DNA of 64,000 nt from Marinobacter aromaticivorans (GTDB lineage Bacteria; Pseudomonadota; Gammaproteobacteria; Pseudomonadales; Oleiphilaceae). Every line of letters begins with the position of its first letter. Positions within the stretch are counted from its first letter, which is position 1. This document shows, piece by piece, positions 44,803-53,320 of the stretch. The stretch is from contig NZ_NIHD01000003.1 in NCBI RefSeq assembly GCF_002806975.1, positions 372,001 to 436,000 on the forward strand. The letters are read 5' to 3'. Below the pieces are notes generated by a model. It was not told the DNA's origin. It was given only the letters and a program-made list of their open reading frames with translations, and searched no databases. Made by a program: the position numbers and the translations under genes.

Positions 44803-45423
44803 ATGGAAAAGACCAGAAAAAAAAACCTTCCCGCCGAGGAGCGTCGTAACGTCACCGTTGAAGCGGTGATTGACCTGGCTGCAACCACCAATCCGGGAGA
44901 TATCACCACAGCAGCCATCGCCAGACACATGAAACTGACCCAGGGAGCGCTGTTCCGGCATTTTCCCAATAAAGAAGCGATCTGGCAGGCGGTCATGAAA
45001 TGGGTGGCGGAGCGCCTGATGTCGCGAATCGAGAAAGCGGCGGCGGGCATTGAGTCGCCCCTTGAGGCAATGCAGGCCATGTTTCTGGCCCACATCGCCT
45101 TTGTTTCAGAACATCCCGGCGCGCCCCGCATGTTATTCGGCGAGCTCCAGGGCGCTAAGGCAACACCGGCAAAGCGCCTGGCGCATGCGTTGCTCAAACA
45201 GTACGCAGAACGCCTGAACGAGCTTATCGAGACGGCTAAATCCCGTGGTGAACTTCCTAATGAGCTTGATAATCAAGCTGCTGCTATGCTGTTTATTGGC
45301 ACCATTCAGGGCTTGATCATGCAGTCACTGATTTCGGGCGATATAGACCAGATGCGCCAGGCCGCCCCGGGTGTATTTGCCATTTACCGGCGCGGAATTG
45401 CCTGCTCCGAATTGGAAAAGTGA
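44803..45423 (+). CDS. TetR-family transcriptional regulator
   Basis: The 206-residue protein has an N-terminal HTH at about 15-62 (TVEAVIDLAATTNPGDITTAAIA, partly; then MKLTQGALFRHFPNKEAIWQAV) and an all-helical ligand domain. It is flanked by the RND genes (25 nt upstream) and the HlyD gene (its stop lies 11 nt before that start). It probably represses the whole efflux block in response to a pump substrate, through the TAGTAA-type palindromes at 40249 and 51625. This is inference from position. Confidence 0.88.
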   Translation: MEKTRKKNLPAEERRNVTVEAVIDLAATTNPGDITTAAIARHMKLTQGALFRHFPNKEAIWQAVMKWVAERLMSRIEKAAAGIESPLEAMQAMFLAHIAFVSEHPGAPRMLFGELQGAKATPAKRLAHALLKQYAERLNELIETAKSRGELPNELDNQAAAMLFIGTIQGLIMQSLISGDIDQMRQAAPGVFAIYRRGIACSELEK

Positions 45424-45434
45424 GGAGAATAATC

Positions 45435-46496
45435 ATGTCGCGCAAAATTTCCACCGTTCTTGTTGTGGCCGTTCTGGCGGCATTTATGGGTTATGCCATC
45501 TGGAAGGTACTGTTTGCACCCAGCAACCTGCCGCCTGAAGGGTTCGCTCTCGGCAATGGCAGGATTGAAGCCGATCTGGTTGATGTTTCGACGCGTCTGG
45601 CAGCCCGGGTATCCGATATCATGGTACGTGAGGGTGATCTGGTGCAGCCAGGTGACACGCTGGCAGTGATGGATACTGCTGAACTGATGGCGCAAAAGAG
45701 GCGGGCGGAGGCTGCCGTGGGAAGTGCCAAAGCGGCAGCCGCTGTAGCACGGGCTGGTGTCATCCAGGCAGAGGCCGAACTCGCACTGTCACAGACCAAT
45801 CTGGCCCGTTCGGAAACGTTGTTCAAACGGGCGGTCATTTCACGTGAGGAACTGGATATTCAACGCACGGAGACCCAGGTATCCGATTCCAGACTTGTTG
45901 CTGCACATGCCGAATCTCTTGCGAAACAACGAGCTGTAGATGCGGAGGTTGCGGCTCAGCAAGAGATCGAAGCTCGCATCGATGACAGCACGCTTTATGC
46001 GACCCAGGCTGGACGGGTGCTGTACCGCCTTGCCCAGCCCGGTGAAGTTCTGGGTAGCGGTGGCAAGGTGTTGACGCTGGTCAGTCTCGGTGATGTTTAT
46101 ATGGAATTCTTCCTGCCCGCGAGCGCTGCCCCAAAGGTGCGGCTGGGTGATGAGGCACGGATTGTGGCAGATATAATGCCGGATATGGCGATACCAGCTG
46201 TTGTGAGTTTCGTTGCACCTGAGGCGCAGTTCACACCGAAACAGGTCGAGACCATAGAAGAACGCGAGAGCCTGATGTTTCGTGTCCGTGTTCGCATTCC
46301 CCAAGAGTTGATTATGTCCCGGCTCTCGCAGGTAAAAACCGGTGTGCGCGGCGTAGCCTGGGTTCGGCTGGTGGGATCCGATGGCACCCTGCCGGACTGG
46401 CCTGAAGGACTGACGCCACCGGTAGCCAGCGTACTGCCTGGGCCGACCGGGTCCTCTGCTTCAGCCGCTGAGGTGTCTGAGGAACCTGATAAATGA
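45435..46496 (+). CDS. HlyD-family adaptor (YhiI-like) for the RbbA-type ABC exporter
   Basis: The 353-residue protein has an N-terminal membrane anchor (about 7-25), the half-motif LVDVSTRLAARVSDIMVREGDLVQPG (partly shown by RVSDIMVREGDLVQPG), a coiled-coil hairpin at about 75-170, then DDSTLYATQAGRVLYRL and a beta-barrel. I used the ATG at 45435 with GAGGAG 7 nt upstream, not the GTG that overlaps tetR. The order adaptor, double-ABC protein, permease matches yhiI-rbbA-yhhJ of E. coli. It overlaps the next gene by ATGA. Confidence 0.9.
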   Translation: MSRKISTVLVVAVLAAFMGYAIWKVLFAPSNLPPEGFALGNGRIEADLVDVSTRLAARVSDIMVREGDLVQPGDTLAVMDTAELMAQKRRAEAAVGSAKAAAAVARAGVIQAEAELALSQTNLARSETLFKRAVISREELDIQRTETQVSDSRLVAAHAESLAKQRAVDAEVAAQQEIEARIDDSTLYATQAGRVLYRLAQPGEVLGSGGKVLTLVSLGDVYMEFFLPASAAPKVRLGDEARIVADIMPDMAIPAVVSFVAPEAQFTPKQVETIEERESLMFRVRVRIPQELIMSRLSQVKTGVRGVAWVRLVGSDGTLPDWPEGLTPPVASVLPGPTGSSASAAEVSEEPDK

Positions 46497-49297
46497 AAAC
46501 CGCTGACAGCTCAAACAGCCTGGTTGCGCAGGTTGCGGCGGTGAGTCATCACTACGGCAAGGTGTGTGCGCTCAACAACGTAACCCTGGATATGCCCGCC
46601 GGGCGTATGGTTGGTTTGATCGGGCCTGATGGTGTGGGCAAGTCCACCCTGATGGGGCTGATCGCCGGTGCCAAGCACTTGCAGACCGGGCACATCGAGG
46701 CGCTGGGCGGTGATATGTCGAAAAAACGCCACCGGGCTGATGCCGGGAGCCGGATTGCCTTCATGCCCCAAGGGCTCGGGCGCAATCTGTATCATGATCT
46801 TACTATACAGGAGAATCTCGATTTCTTTGGCAAGCTGTTCGGCCAGAACAAAGCTGAGCGCAAGGCCCGGATTGCCCGGCTGACCCAGGCAACGGGACTG
46901 GACGGTTTTATGAACCGGCCCGCGGGCAAGCTCTCCGGCGGGATGAAACAGAAGTTGGGGCTATGCGCCGCGTTGATTCACGATCCGGATTTCCTGTTGC
47001 TGGATGAACCGACAACCGGTGTGGATCCATTATCACGCAGTCAGTTCTGGGACCTGATTGATACGATCCGTGCTGATCGACCTCAGATGAGCGTTCTGGT
47101 CTCAACCGCTTACATGGAAGAAGCCGCGCGCTTTGAACATCTGGTGGCGATGAACGACGGGCGTATCCTGGCCGTTGGAAGCCCTGAAGAACTGCTGGCC
47201 CAGACTGGAACAGAGACCGTAGGAGCGGCCTACGTGGCACTGCTGGGCGGTGAATCTGCATCAGTCTCTGAGCCTCAGGAGGCACCACGTGCGCCACCTG
47301 CAACGGAAGGAGAAGCGCAAGAGCCTGCCATCAAGGCGCGTAATCTTACCAAACGATTCGGCGATTTCACTGCCGTAGACTCTGTGAGTTTCGAGATTGC
47401 CCAGGGTGAGATTTTCGGGTTTCTGGGGTCGAATGGCTGTGGCAAGACCACCACCATGAAAATGTTGACCGGGCTCACGCCCGCAACAGAAGGCGAGGCC
47501 TGGATTTTTGGTGAGCCGGTGGATGCGCAAAATCTCGACTCGCGTCGGCAGGTCGGCTTTATGTCCCAGTCATTTTCGCTTTATGGCGAGCTCACGGTAC
47601 GTGAGAACCTGCTGTTACACGCGCGCCTGTTTCATCTGGGCCGAAAACTGACCGCCGAGCGCATGGCAGAGCTGGTTCCGCGTTTCGGGCTTGAGCCTTA
47701 TCTTGATCAGGGGGCCGCATCCTTGCCGCTGGGTGTGCGCCAACGTCTTTCCCTGGCGGTTGCGGTGATCCATGCGCCCAGCATCCTGATTCTGGACGAG
47801 CCGACCTCCGGCGTTGATCCGCAGGCGCGGGATGTGTTCTGGGATATGCTGCTGGAGCTCGCGCACCGGGATGGGGTCACGATCTTCATTTCGACCCATT
47901 TCATGGACGAGGGCATGCGCTGTGACCGGATTTCATTGATGCACGCAGGCAAAGTGCTGGTATCGGATGAACCCGCAGCGCTGATTGCGGCACGTGGTGC
48001 CGAGACCCTCGAAGAAGCATTCATAGCGTATATGCTTGATGCCTCGTCACCGTCAGAGACAGAGCAGTCTCAGTCGCCAGAAACAGCAGAAGGCGGGCAT
48101 CTGCTCGGCAGAAACGGTGCTGATCAGGAGAGTGCAACGGCTCCGCGCTTCAGCCTGCAACGTATGTTCGCTTTTACCACACGGGAGGCAATGCAGGTAA
48201 GGCGCGATCCGGTGCGACTGGTGTTTTCTTTTGTGGGCAGCGCGCTGTTATTGCTTATCATGTCCTTTGGTATCTCGCAGGAAGTGCGCAACATTCCTTT
48301 TGCTGCTTTCGATCAGGATCGTAGTCCCGAAAGCCGCGCCTATCTTTCAGGATTTGACGACTCTGAATGGTTTCTCAAGCGCTCTTCGATCAGCAGTATC
48401 GAAGAGCTTGAGCGGCGTTTGAAAAGCAGTGAGCTTGCGCTGGCAATACAGATTCCTCCGGATTTCGGAAGATCGCTGCGACGCGGTGAGACAACCGAGA
48501 TTGCCGCGATGATAGATGGAGCAGATTCCAGCCGGGCGGATACGGTGGAAAGTTACGTCACGGGTGCCCATGCCTACATACTGGGCGTTGACACACAATC
48601 GACTTTGGCACTCGCAGATCTGACTCTGTCCCGCACGCCGGACGAGCCATCGCCAGCGCAACTGATTCCGCGCTATCATTACAATCCAGCGATGGAAAGC
48701 CTGCCGTCAATCGGCCCCTCAATTCCACCACTTCTGTTATTGCTGTTTCCGGCAATCCTGATGGCAGTCAGTGTGGCCCGCGAGAAAGAAATTGGCACCA
48801 TCACCAACTTTTACGTTACACCCACCAGTCGCGCAGAATTCCTCATCGGTAAGCAGCTGGTTTATATCGTCATCACGCTTCTGAACTTTGTCATCCTGAC
48901 GGCGCTGCTGGTAACCGTTCTGGGAGTTCCTCTCAAGGGCTCGCCGCTTGCACTGGTGCTTGGGGCTTTGATTTACGCTGTTGCAGCAACGGGATATGGC
49001 CTGATCGTATCGATGATTGCCAAAACCCAGGTAACGGCAGTCTTCGCCGCCGCCATTTTGTCGGTTATGCCAACCCTGCAGTTTTCGGGGATGATTACCC
49101 CGGTTTCCTCCCTGGAAGGAGTGGCCCGGATCGTCGGCACCTTCTGGCCAACGACCTGGTACATGGCGGTCAGCGTCGGTACTTTTACCAAGGGCCTCGG
49201 TCTGTCGGAACTGTCTGGTAGTCTTTGGCGCCTTGCCGCCTTCGGTCCGGTCCTGACTGGCCTGGCCGTACTGGCTTTGCGCAAGCAGGAGAAGTAA
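46493..49297 (+). CDS. rbbA: RbbA-type fused ABC protein (two ATPase domains plus permease)
   Basis: The 934-residue protein contains an ATPase domain with Walker A GPDGVGKST (about 44-52), signature LSGGMKQ and Walker B FLLLDEPTTGVD. A second domain has GSNGCGKTTT (about 310) and ILILDEPTSGVDP, but its signature reads LPLGVRQ in place of LSGGQ, a trait of RbbA-like proteins. From about residue 565 an ABC-2 membrane domain follows, with spans near 580, 745, 790, 830 and 910. E. coli RbbA was first described as a ribosome-associated ATPase, but gene order here points to export together with HlyD and the next permease. Confidence 0.9.
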   Translation: MKTADSSNSLVAQVAAVSHHYGKVCALNNVTLDMPAGRMVGLIGPDGVGKSTLMGLIAGAKHLQTGHIEALGGDMSKKRHRADAGSRIAFMPQGLGRNLYHDLTIQENLDFFGKLFGQNKAERKARIARLTQATGLDGFMNRPAGKLSGGMKQKLGLCAALIHDPDFLLLDEPTTGVDPLSRSQFWDLIDTIRADRPQMSVLVSTAYMEEAARFEHLVAMNDGRILAVGSPEELLAQTGTETVGAAYVALLGGESASVSEPQEAPRAPPATEGEAQEPAIKARNLTKRFGDFTAVDSVSFEIAQGEIFGFLGSNGCGKTTTMKMLTGLTPATEGEAWIFGEPVDAQNLDSRRQVGFMSQSFSLYGELTVRENLLLHARLFHLGRKLTAERMAELVPRFGLEPYLDQGAASLPLGVRQRLSLAVAVIHAPSILILDEPTSGVDPQARDVFWDMLLELAHRDGVTIFISTHFMDEGMRCDRISLMHAGKVLVSDEPAALIAARGAETLEEAFIAYMLDASSPSETEQSQSPETAEGGHLLGRNGADQESATAPRFSLQRMFAFTTREAMQVRRDPVRLVFSFVGSALLLLIMSFGISQEVRNIPFAAFDQDRSPESRAYLSGFDDSEWFLKRSSISSIEELERRLKSSELALAIQIPPDFGRSLRRGETTEIAAMIDGADSSRADTVESYVTGAHAYILGVDTQSTLALADLTLSRTPDEPSPAQLIPRYHYNPAMESLPSIGPSIPPLLLLLFPAILMAVSVAREKEIGTITNFYVTPTSRAEFLIGKQLVYIVITLLNFVILTALLVTVLGVPLKGSPLALVLGALIYAVAATGYGLIVSMIAKTQVTAVFAAAILSVMPTLQFSGMITPVSSLEGVARIVGTFWPTTWYMAVSVGTFTKGLGLSELSGSLWRLAAFGPVLTGLAVLALRKQEK

Positions 49298-49299
49298 GC

Positions 49300-50424
49300 A
49301 TGAAACGTCTCGCCAATATCTTCTGGCTCGCGGGCAAGGAATTGAAAAGCGTTCTCGGAGATCCGGTGATGGTGGTCCTGATCCTGTGGTCTTTCGTGAT
49401 CGCCGTTATCCTCGAAGCCAGCGGAGCTGGTGATACGGTATACAATGCGGCAATCGCCATCCTTGATGAAGATAACTCGACGCTTTCCCATCAGGTGGTC
49501 AGCGCACTGGGGTCGCCGTGGTTCCAGCCCCCTGTTCTGATCTCTCCCGATCAGGTGGCGCCCGAGATGGACGCCGGGCGAATCATGTTTGTACTCAGTT
49601 TCCCCCCTGGATTCGAGGCAGACGTGATCGCCGGCCTGATGCCAGCGGCCCAGCTTGAAGTGGACGCAACGGCGGTTTCCCAGGCACAACTTGGTACCGA
49701 TTACATTGCCAGTATTCTTTCCTCGGAAACACGAGCATTTCTCTCCGGTAGTTCCCAGGCTCCTGAGTCGGCAGTACGGCTGGAACTGCGCCGGGCTTTT
49801 AACCCCAATGGAGATCCGGTCTGGTTCAAGGCGGTGTCATCGCTACTCAATCAGTTGTCTCTTCTCACTATCGCACTGACAGGTGCCGCGATGCTGCGCG
49901 AGCGCGAACAGGGCACTATTGAGCATCTGATGGTTATGCCGCTGACGCCGCTTGAAATAGCGCTTTCCAAGGTGTTGGCCAACGTTGTGGTAGTGCTCGG
50001 AGCATTCACCTTGTCGCTGGTTTTCGTTGTGCAACAGATTCTACAAGTGCCTGTGGTCGGTTCTGTGCCACTGTTACTGGCGGGTACGACCATATATCTT
50101 GCCGCCGCCGCAGCCATCGGAATGTTCCTCGGTACGATGGCACGCAGCATGGCTCAGTTCGCACTGCTGGTCATCATGGTAATTATTCCCATCATCATGC
50201 TTTCAGGTGGTATGAGCGCGATCGAAAGCCAGCCAGACGTTATACAGCGCCTGACCCTGGCACTGCCTTCACGACACTTTCTCGCCTTCGCCAAGGCTGT
50301 GGTGTTCCGGGGTGCGGGTCCGGACACCGTGTGGTTCGAGTTGTCGATGATGGCCGGGCTGGGAATGGCTTTTTTCGCAGCCAGTCTGGCGCTGTTCCGC
50401 AGGTCCATGAGCCTTTCCGGTTAG
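49300..50424 (+). CDS. ABC-2 type permease (YhhJ-like)
   Basis: The 374-residue inner-membrane protein has one N-terminal span (about 19-38), a periplasmic domain of some 130 residues (YNAAIAILDEDNSTLS...), and five or six C-terminal spans with MLREREQGTIEHLMVMPLTPLEI, a characteristic ABC-2 motif. Start: ATG with AGGAG at 8 nt and 2 nt after the rbbA stop. It should form the second membrane half of the exporter with RbbA. It ends the + strand operon and converges on the cytochrome genes. Confidence 0.9.
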   Translation: MKRLANIFWLAGKELKSVLGDPVMVVLILWSFVIAVILEASGAGDTVYNAAIAILDEDNSTLSHQVVSALGSPWFQPPVLISPDQVAPEMDAGRIMFVLSFPPGFEADVIAGLMPAAQLEVDATAVSQAQLGTDYIASILSSETRAFLSGSSQAPESAVRLELRRAFNPNGDPVWFKAVSSLLNQLSLLTIALTGAAMLREREQGTIEHLMVMPLTPLEIALSKVLANVVVVLGAFTLSLVFVVQQILQVPVVGSVPLLLAGTTIYLAAAAAIGMFLGTMARSMAQFALLVIMVIIPIIMLSGGMSAIESQPDVIQRLTLALPSRHFLAFAKAVVFRGAGPDTVWFELSMMAGLGMAFFAASLALFRRSMSLSG

Positions 50425-50452
50425 CCGGAGGCTCGCCCGGCGCCCAAGAAAG

Positions 50453-51010
50453 TTATTCAGTGGAGTGACCCCACTCCTGCGGAACTGGCTGCTCTTTCAG
50501 TCCCTCGAATCGATCCGTCACATAGCGGCTGTGGCAAGCCACACAGGATTCGGTCATACGGTTGAACGTCTCGGCCTGGGCCTGAGTATCCTGCTGTTTT
50601 CCTGCTTTAGCCAGTGCTGCGGCAAGCTGGTGGAAGTGCTTGTCCATCTGCAGGAACTCCTCGGGCACTGCTGCCTTCAGATCTTGCTTATCCTGCTTTG
50701 TCAGGGACTGTTCGAGGATGAAGCTGTCGTGTATGGCTTGCCCTTTCTGCGCCACCTCGTCATGCCTGCCCTGAATGATGGCGCTGTAGGTCGCCTTCAT
50801 TGCCGTCTCGATCTCGACCATCTCCTTTGCCAGCAGGCCACGCAGTTTCTCGGTCAGATCGGGACCCACCGGCTCCGCAGCCACGACGGCACCGTTAAGT
50901 GCCAGACTCCCCAGCAGGGTAGCTGTGGCGATGGTTCGAAATCGTCTTCCGCGGCTCCGTAATTGGGCGTTCACCCTGGTGCTGCTCGTCGTTATCGTAG
51001 GTATACTCAT
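50453..51010 (-). CDS. Periplasmic c-type cytochrome (c'-like), downstream copy
   Basis: The 185-residue protein has a long N-region and signal peptide (TIATATLLGSLALNGAVVAA) and a helical body rich in Lys, Glu and Gln. Near the C-terminus is one haem-binding motif, CVACH, in TESCVACHSRYV. A helical protein with a C-terminal CxxCH is the cytochrome c' pattern. Such proteins bind NO or act as small electron carriers. Start: ATG with AAGGAG at 7 nt. The gene is 37 nt after a second cytochrome gene. Why it sits beside efflux genes is unknown. Confidence 0.8.
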   Translation of the reverse strand: MSIPTITTSSTRVNAQLRSRGRRFRTIATATLLGSLALNGAVVAAEPVGPDLTEKLRGLLAKEMVEIETAMKATYSAIIQGRHDEVAQKGQAIHDSFILEQSLTKQDKQDLKAAVPEEFLQMDKHFHQLAAALAKAGKQQDTQAQAETFNRMTESCVACHSRYVTDRFEGLKEQPVPQEWGHSTE

Positions 51011-51047
51011 GTCTGTACTCCTTGCTCTGCCTCTGTGGTTGAGTTGT

Positions 51048-51494
51048 TCAACGTTGCCCATAAAAATGGTCAATGAACGGCTGACGGAAATTCTCGTGGC
51101 ACCCAAGACAGCTTAGCTGAACCCTGGAAAATGCACGAATGACCGCTCTGCCGTCACCGTGTATTGCAGCTTCTTTCATTGCAGTTGCTGCATCATGCAC
51201 CTCAACATCGAATCCACGAAATTTAGTGGCATCGCTACCAATCCAGCTCAGGATGCGTAACTTTTCCTTTATTGGTGGCTCTGGATGACCACCAATTCTT
51301 GGGGCGAGTTCGGCCACAGTGCCCCAGTCTTCCGTGGCAATTGCACCTGTCACGGTTTGCATATCACGCCCAAGTTGCTGCATCACACCCTGCAAAGCCA
51401 TGGGTTCGGCAGACTCAGCACGTAGTGTCATAGCCATGGCGAGTAATGCCATAGCGAAGGCCATGGCAGCTGAAGAACATTTTGATCTGTTCAT
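51048..51494 (-). CDS. Small periplasmic c-type cytochrome (c'-like), upstream copy
   Basis: The 148-residue protein has a signal peptide (AMAFAMALLAMAMTLRAESA) and a helical domain including MQQLGRDMQTVTGAI and IGGHPEPP. It ends with the haem site CLGCH in VQLSCLGCHENFRQPF. Its overall plan matches the next gene on the same strand, but sequence identity looks low. The ATG at 51494 with AAGGAAG was preferred to one 18 codons upstream. It is the first gene behind the right-hand palindromic operator at 51625, so it probably shares control with the efflux operon. Confidence 0.8.
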   Translation of the reverse strand: MNRSKCSSAAMAFAMALLAMAMTLRAESAEPMALQGVMQQLGRDMQTVTGAIATEDWGTVAELAPRIGGHPEPPIKEKLRILSWIGSDATKFRGFDVEVHDAATAMKEAAIHGDGRAVIRAFSRVQLSCLGCHENFRQPFIDHFYGQR

Positions 51495-51624
51495 TTGTCT
51501 TCCTTTGTTATTGGATGTGAGGATGCTGGTCAACGCCAGCCACATCATTTAAATCTCATAGCGCAATGCGCAATGCGACCGAACCAACGACATGATCGCG
51601 GAGTTGTTCACAGTCCCTATAAAG

Positions 51625-51640
51625 TAGTAATTAATTACTA
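51625..51640. promoter_or_regulatory. Right copy of the shared 16-bp operator, ahead of the cytochrome genes
   Basis: TAGTAATTAATTACTA is a perfect palindrome differing from 40249-40264 at one base, and both copies continue with TCT-x-TC. On the minus strand a consensus -35 TTGACA (complement of 51643-51648) lies before it and TTTATA (complement of 51618-51623) after it, with a long 19-nt spacer. It is 131 nt upstream of the first cytochrome start. Confidence 0.72.
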
Positions 51641-51746
51641 TCTGTCAACCGCTTGGTAAAAAAAAGCGAACAATGGTATTTTCGTGGCGCTTCTGGGTGT
51701 ACCCAGTGTCGTATTTGTATAGGGCGCTATCAGCAGAGCCGCGTTT

Positions 51747-52250
51747 ATGCCGGATATACAGAACATTGACGAATACTGGATGACCCGGGCACTGACACTG
51801 GCAGCCCGCGGGGCTGCGTTGGGCGAGGTTCCTGTTGGCGCAGTTGTGGTCCGTGATGGCAAAGAACTGGGTACCGGCTTCAATGCACCGATCAGCGGCT
51901 GCGACCCCACAGCCCATGCCGAGATATGTGCGTTGCGTGATGCTGCGGCCAGGGCAGGAAACTACCGGCTGACGGGAGCCACCCTTTACGTCACTCTGGA
52001 ACCCTGCACCATGTGCGTTGGCGCCATTGTGCACAGCCGTATCAGCCGCCTTGTCTATGGCACCCGCGAACCAAAAGCCGGTGCCATAGAGTCTGCACGG
52101 CGAACTCTGGACGAGCCTAACCTGAACTGGCAAGTAGAGGCAGTGGGTGGCATTCTGCAGGAAGATTGCAGCCAGATCATCAGTGATTTTTTCAGCCGCC
52201 GCCGTGCCGAAATCCGGCAGCGGCGCAAACAGGATTCAGGGAAGGAGTAA
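51747..52250 (+). CDS. tadA: tRNA-specific adenosine deaminase
   Basis: TadA converts adenosine 34 of tRNA-Arg(ACG) to inosine. The 167-residue protein has the zinc-deaminase motifs HAEICALRDAA (His and catalytic Glu) and EPCTMCVGAIVHSRI (two Cys ligands), and AALGEVPVGAVVV at the N-terminus. The length is usual. No strong ribosome site precedes the ATG. The gene starts right after the efflux/cytochrome block, so the return to core gene content begins here. Confidence 0.95.
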   Translation: MPDIQNIDEYWMTRALTLAARGAALGEVPVGAVVVRDGKELGTGFNAPISGCDPTAHAEICALRDAAARAGNYRLTGATLYVTLEPCTMCVGAIVHSRISRLVYGTREPKAGAIESARRTLDEPNLNWQVEAVGGILQEDCSQIISDFFSRRRAEIRQRRKQDSGKE

Positions 52251-52256
52251 GACCGA

Positions 52257-53252
52257 GTGAAAGTATTGGTAACCGGCGGTGCCGGATACATCGGTAGCCA
52301 TGTTGTCCGCCAACTGGCTGAAGCAGGGCACGACATTGTTGTTTTTGATAATCTCTCAACCGGCTATCGCTGGGCCGTGACGGCTGGTGAGCTGGTGGTG
52401 GGAGACCTGGCCAGCGAAGCCGAGATTGATCAGGTGTTCTCCAGGCATCAGTTTGAAGCGGTTTTGCACTTTGCCGCCAATATTGTGGTGCCGGAGTCTG
52501 TCAGCAACCCGCTCAAGTACTACAGCAACAACACCCGAAATACCCTGAATCTGCTCAAGGCTGTCGACAAGTACAAAGTGCCCTACATGGTGTTCTCATC
52601 CACGGCAGCGGTTTATGGCATGCCGGCGCAGACGGTGCTTACGGAAGACCTTCCTCTTGCCCCGATCAACCCGTATGGCGCATCCAAGATGATGAGCGAA
52701 CGGATGATCATGGATCTCGCGGCTGCCTCCGATCTCAATTACGTTGTGCTGCGTTACTTTAACGTGGCCGGTGCCAATCCTGATGGCTTGCTGGGCCAGG
52801 CGACACCGGAAGCGACGCACTTAATCAAGGTAGCTTGCGAGTGTGCGACCGGCCAGCGTGAGGGGATGAGCGTATTCGGTACCGATTATGACACCAGTGA
52901 TGGGACCTGCGTGCGGGATTATATCCACGTGGAAGACCTCGCCAGTGCACACGTTATGGCTCTGGACTACATGGCCGCAGGTGGCGAGTCAAAAGTCATG
53001 AACTGCGGCTACGGTCGCGGGTTTACCGTGCGGGAAGTGATTGATGTGGTACGCAGGCAATCCGGCGTTGATTTCCCGGTAGCAGAAGCTGGCCGCCGGG
53101 CCGGAGACCCTGCAGCCTTGATGGCAGACAATGCGCTGATTAAAAAGACCCTGGGCTGGCAGCCCGCCTACGACAATCTGGAAACAATTGTCGGCACCGC
53201 GTTGGCCTGGGAGGCAATCTGGCAGAAGAAGAAAACTGCGGTTGGCCAGTAA
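52257..53252 (+). CDS. galE: UDP-glucose 4-epimerase
   Basis: GalE interconverts UDP-glucose and UDP-galactose using bound NAD. The 331-residue short-chain dehydrogenase has VLVTGGAGYIGSHVVRQL, the STAAVYG segment with catalytic Ser/Thr, and YGASKMMSE with Tyr and Lys. RYFNVAGANPDG is also typical. The start is GTG, with AAGGAG upstream. It is followed by ugd, so the pair supplies UDP-galactose and UDP-glucuronate for surface polysaccharide. A 4-epimerase acting on GlcNAc derivatives is possible. Confidence 0.9.
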   Translation: MKVLVTGGAGYIGSHVVRQLAEAGHDIVVFDNLSTGYRWAVTAGELVVGDLASEAEIDQVFSRHQFEAVLHFAANIVVPESVSNPLKYYSNNTRNTLNLLKAVDKYKVPYMVFSSTAAVYGMPAQTVLTEDLPLAPINPYGASKMMSERMIMDLAAASDLNYVVLRYFNVAGANPDGLLGQATPEATHLIKVACECATGQREGMSVFGTDYDTSDGTCVRDYIHVEDLASAHVMALDYMAAGGESKVMNCGYGRGFTVREVIDVVRRQSGVDFPVAEAGRRAGDPAALMADNALIKKTLGWQPAYDNLETIVGTALAWEAIWQKKKTAVGQ

Positions 53253-53267
53253 AACCTGCTCGGAATT

Positions 53268-53299
53268 ACCTGTTCGCAAATTGACCTGTTCGCAAATTT
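53268..53299 (+). repeat. 16-bp tandem duplication between galE and ugd
   Basis: ACCTGTTCGCAAATTG is followed directly by ACCTGTTCGCAAATTT, differing only at the last base. It fills most of the 68-nt spacer, and no clear ribosome site is close to the ugd ATG. Confidence 0.7.
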
Positions 53300-53320
53300 A
53301 AAAGTATCGGGATTTAACGG

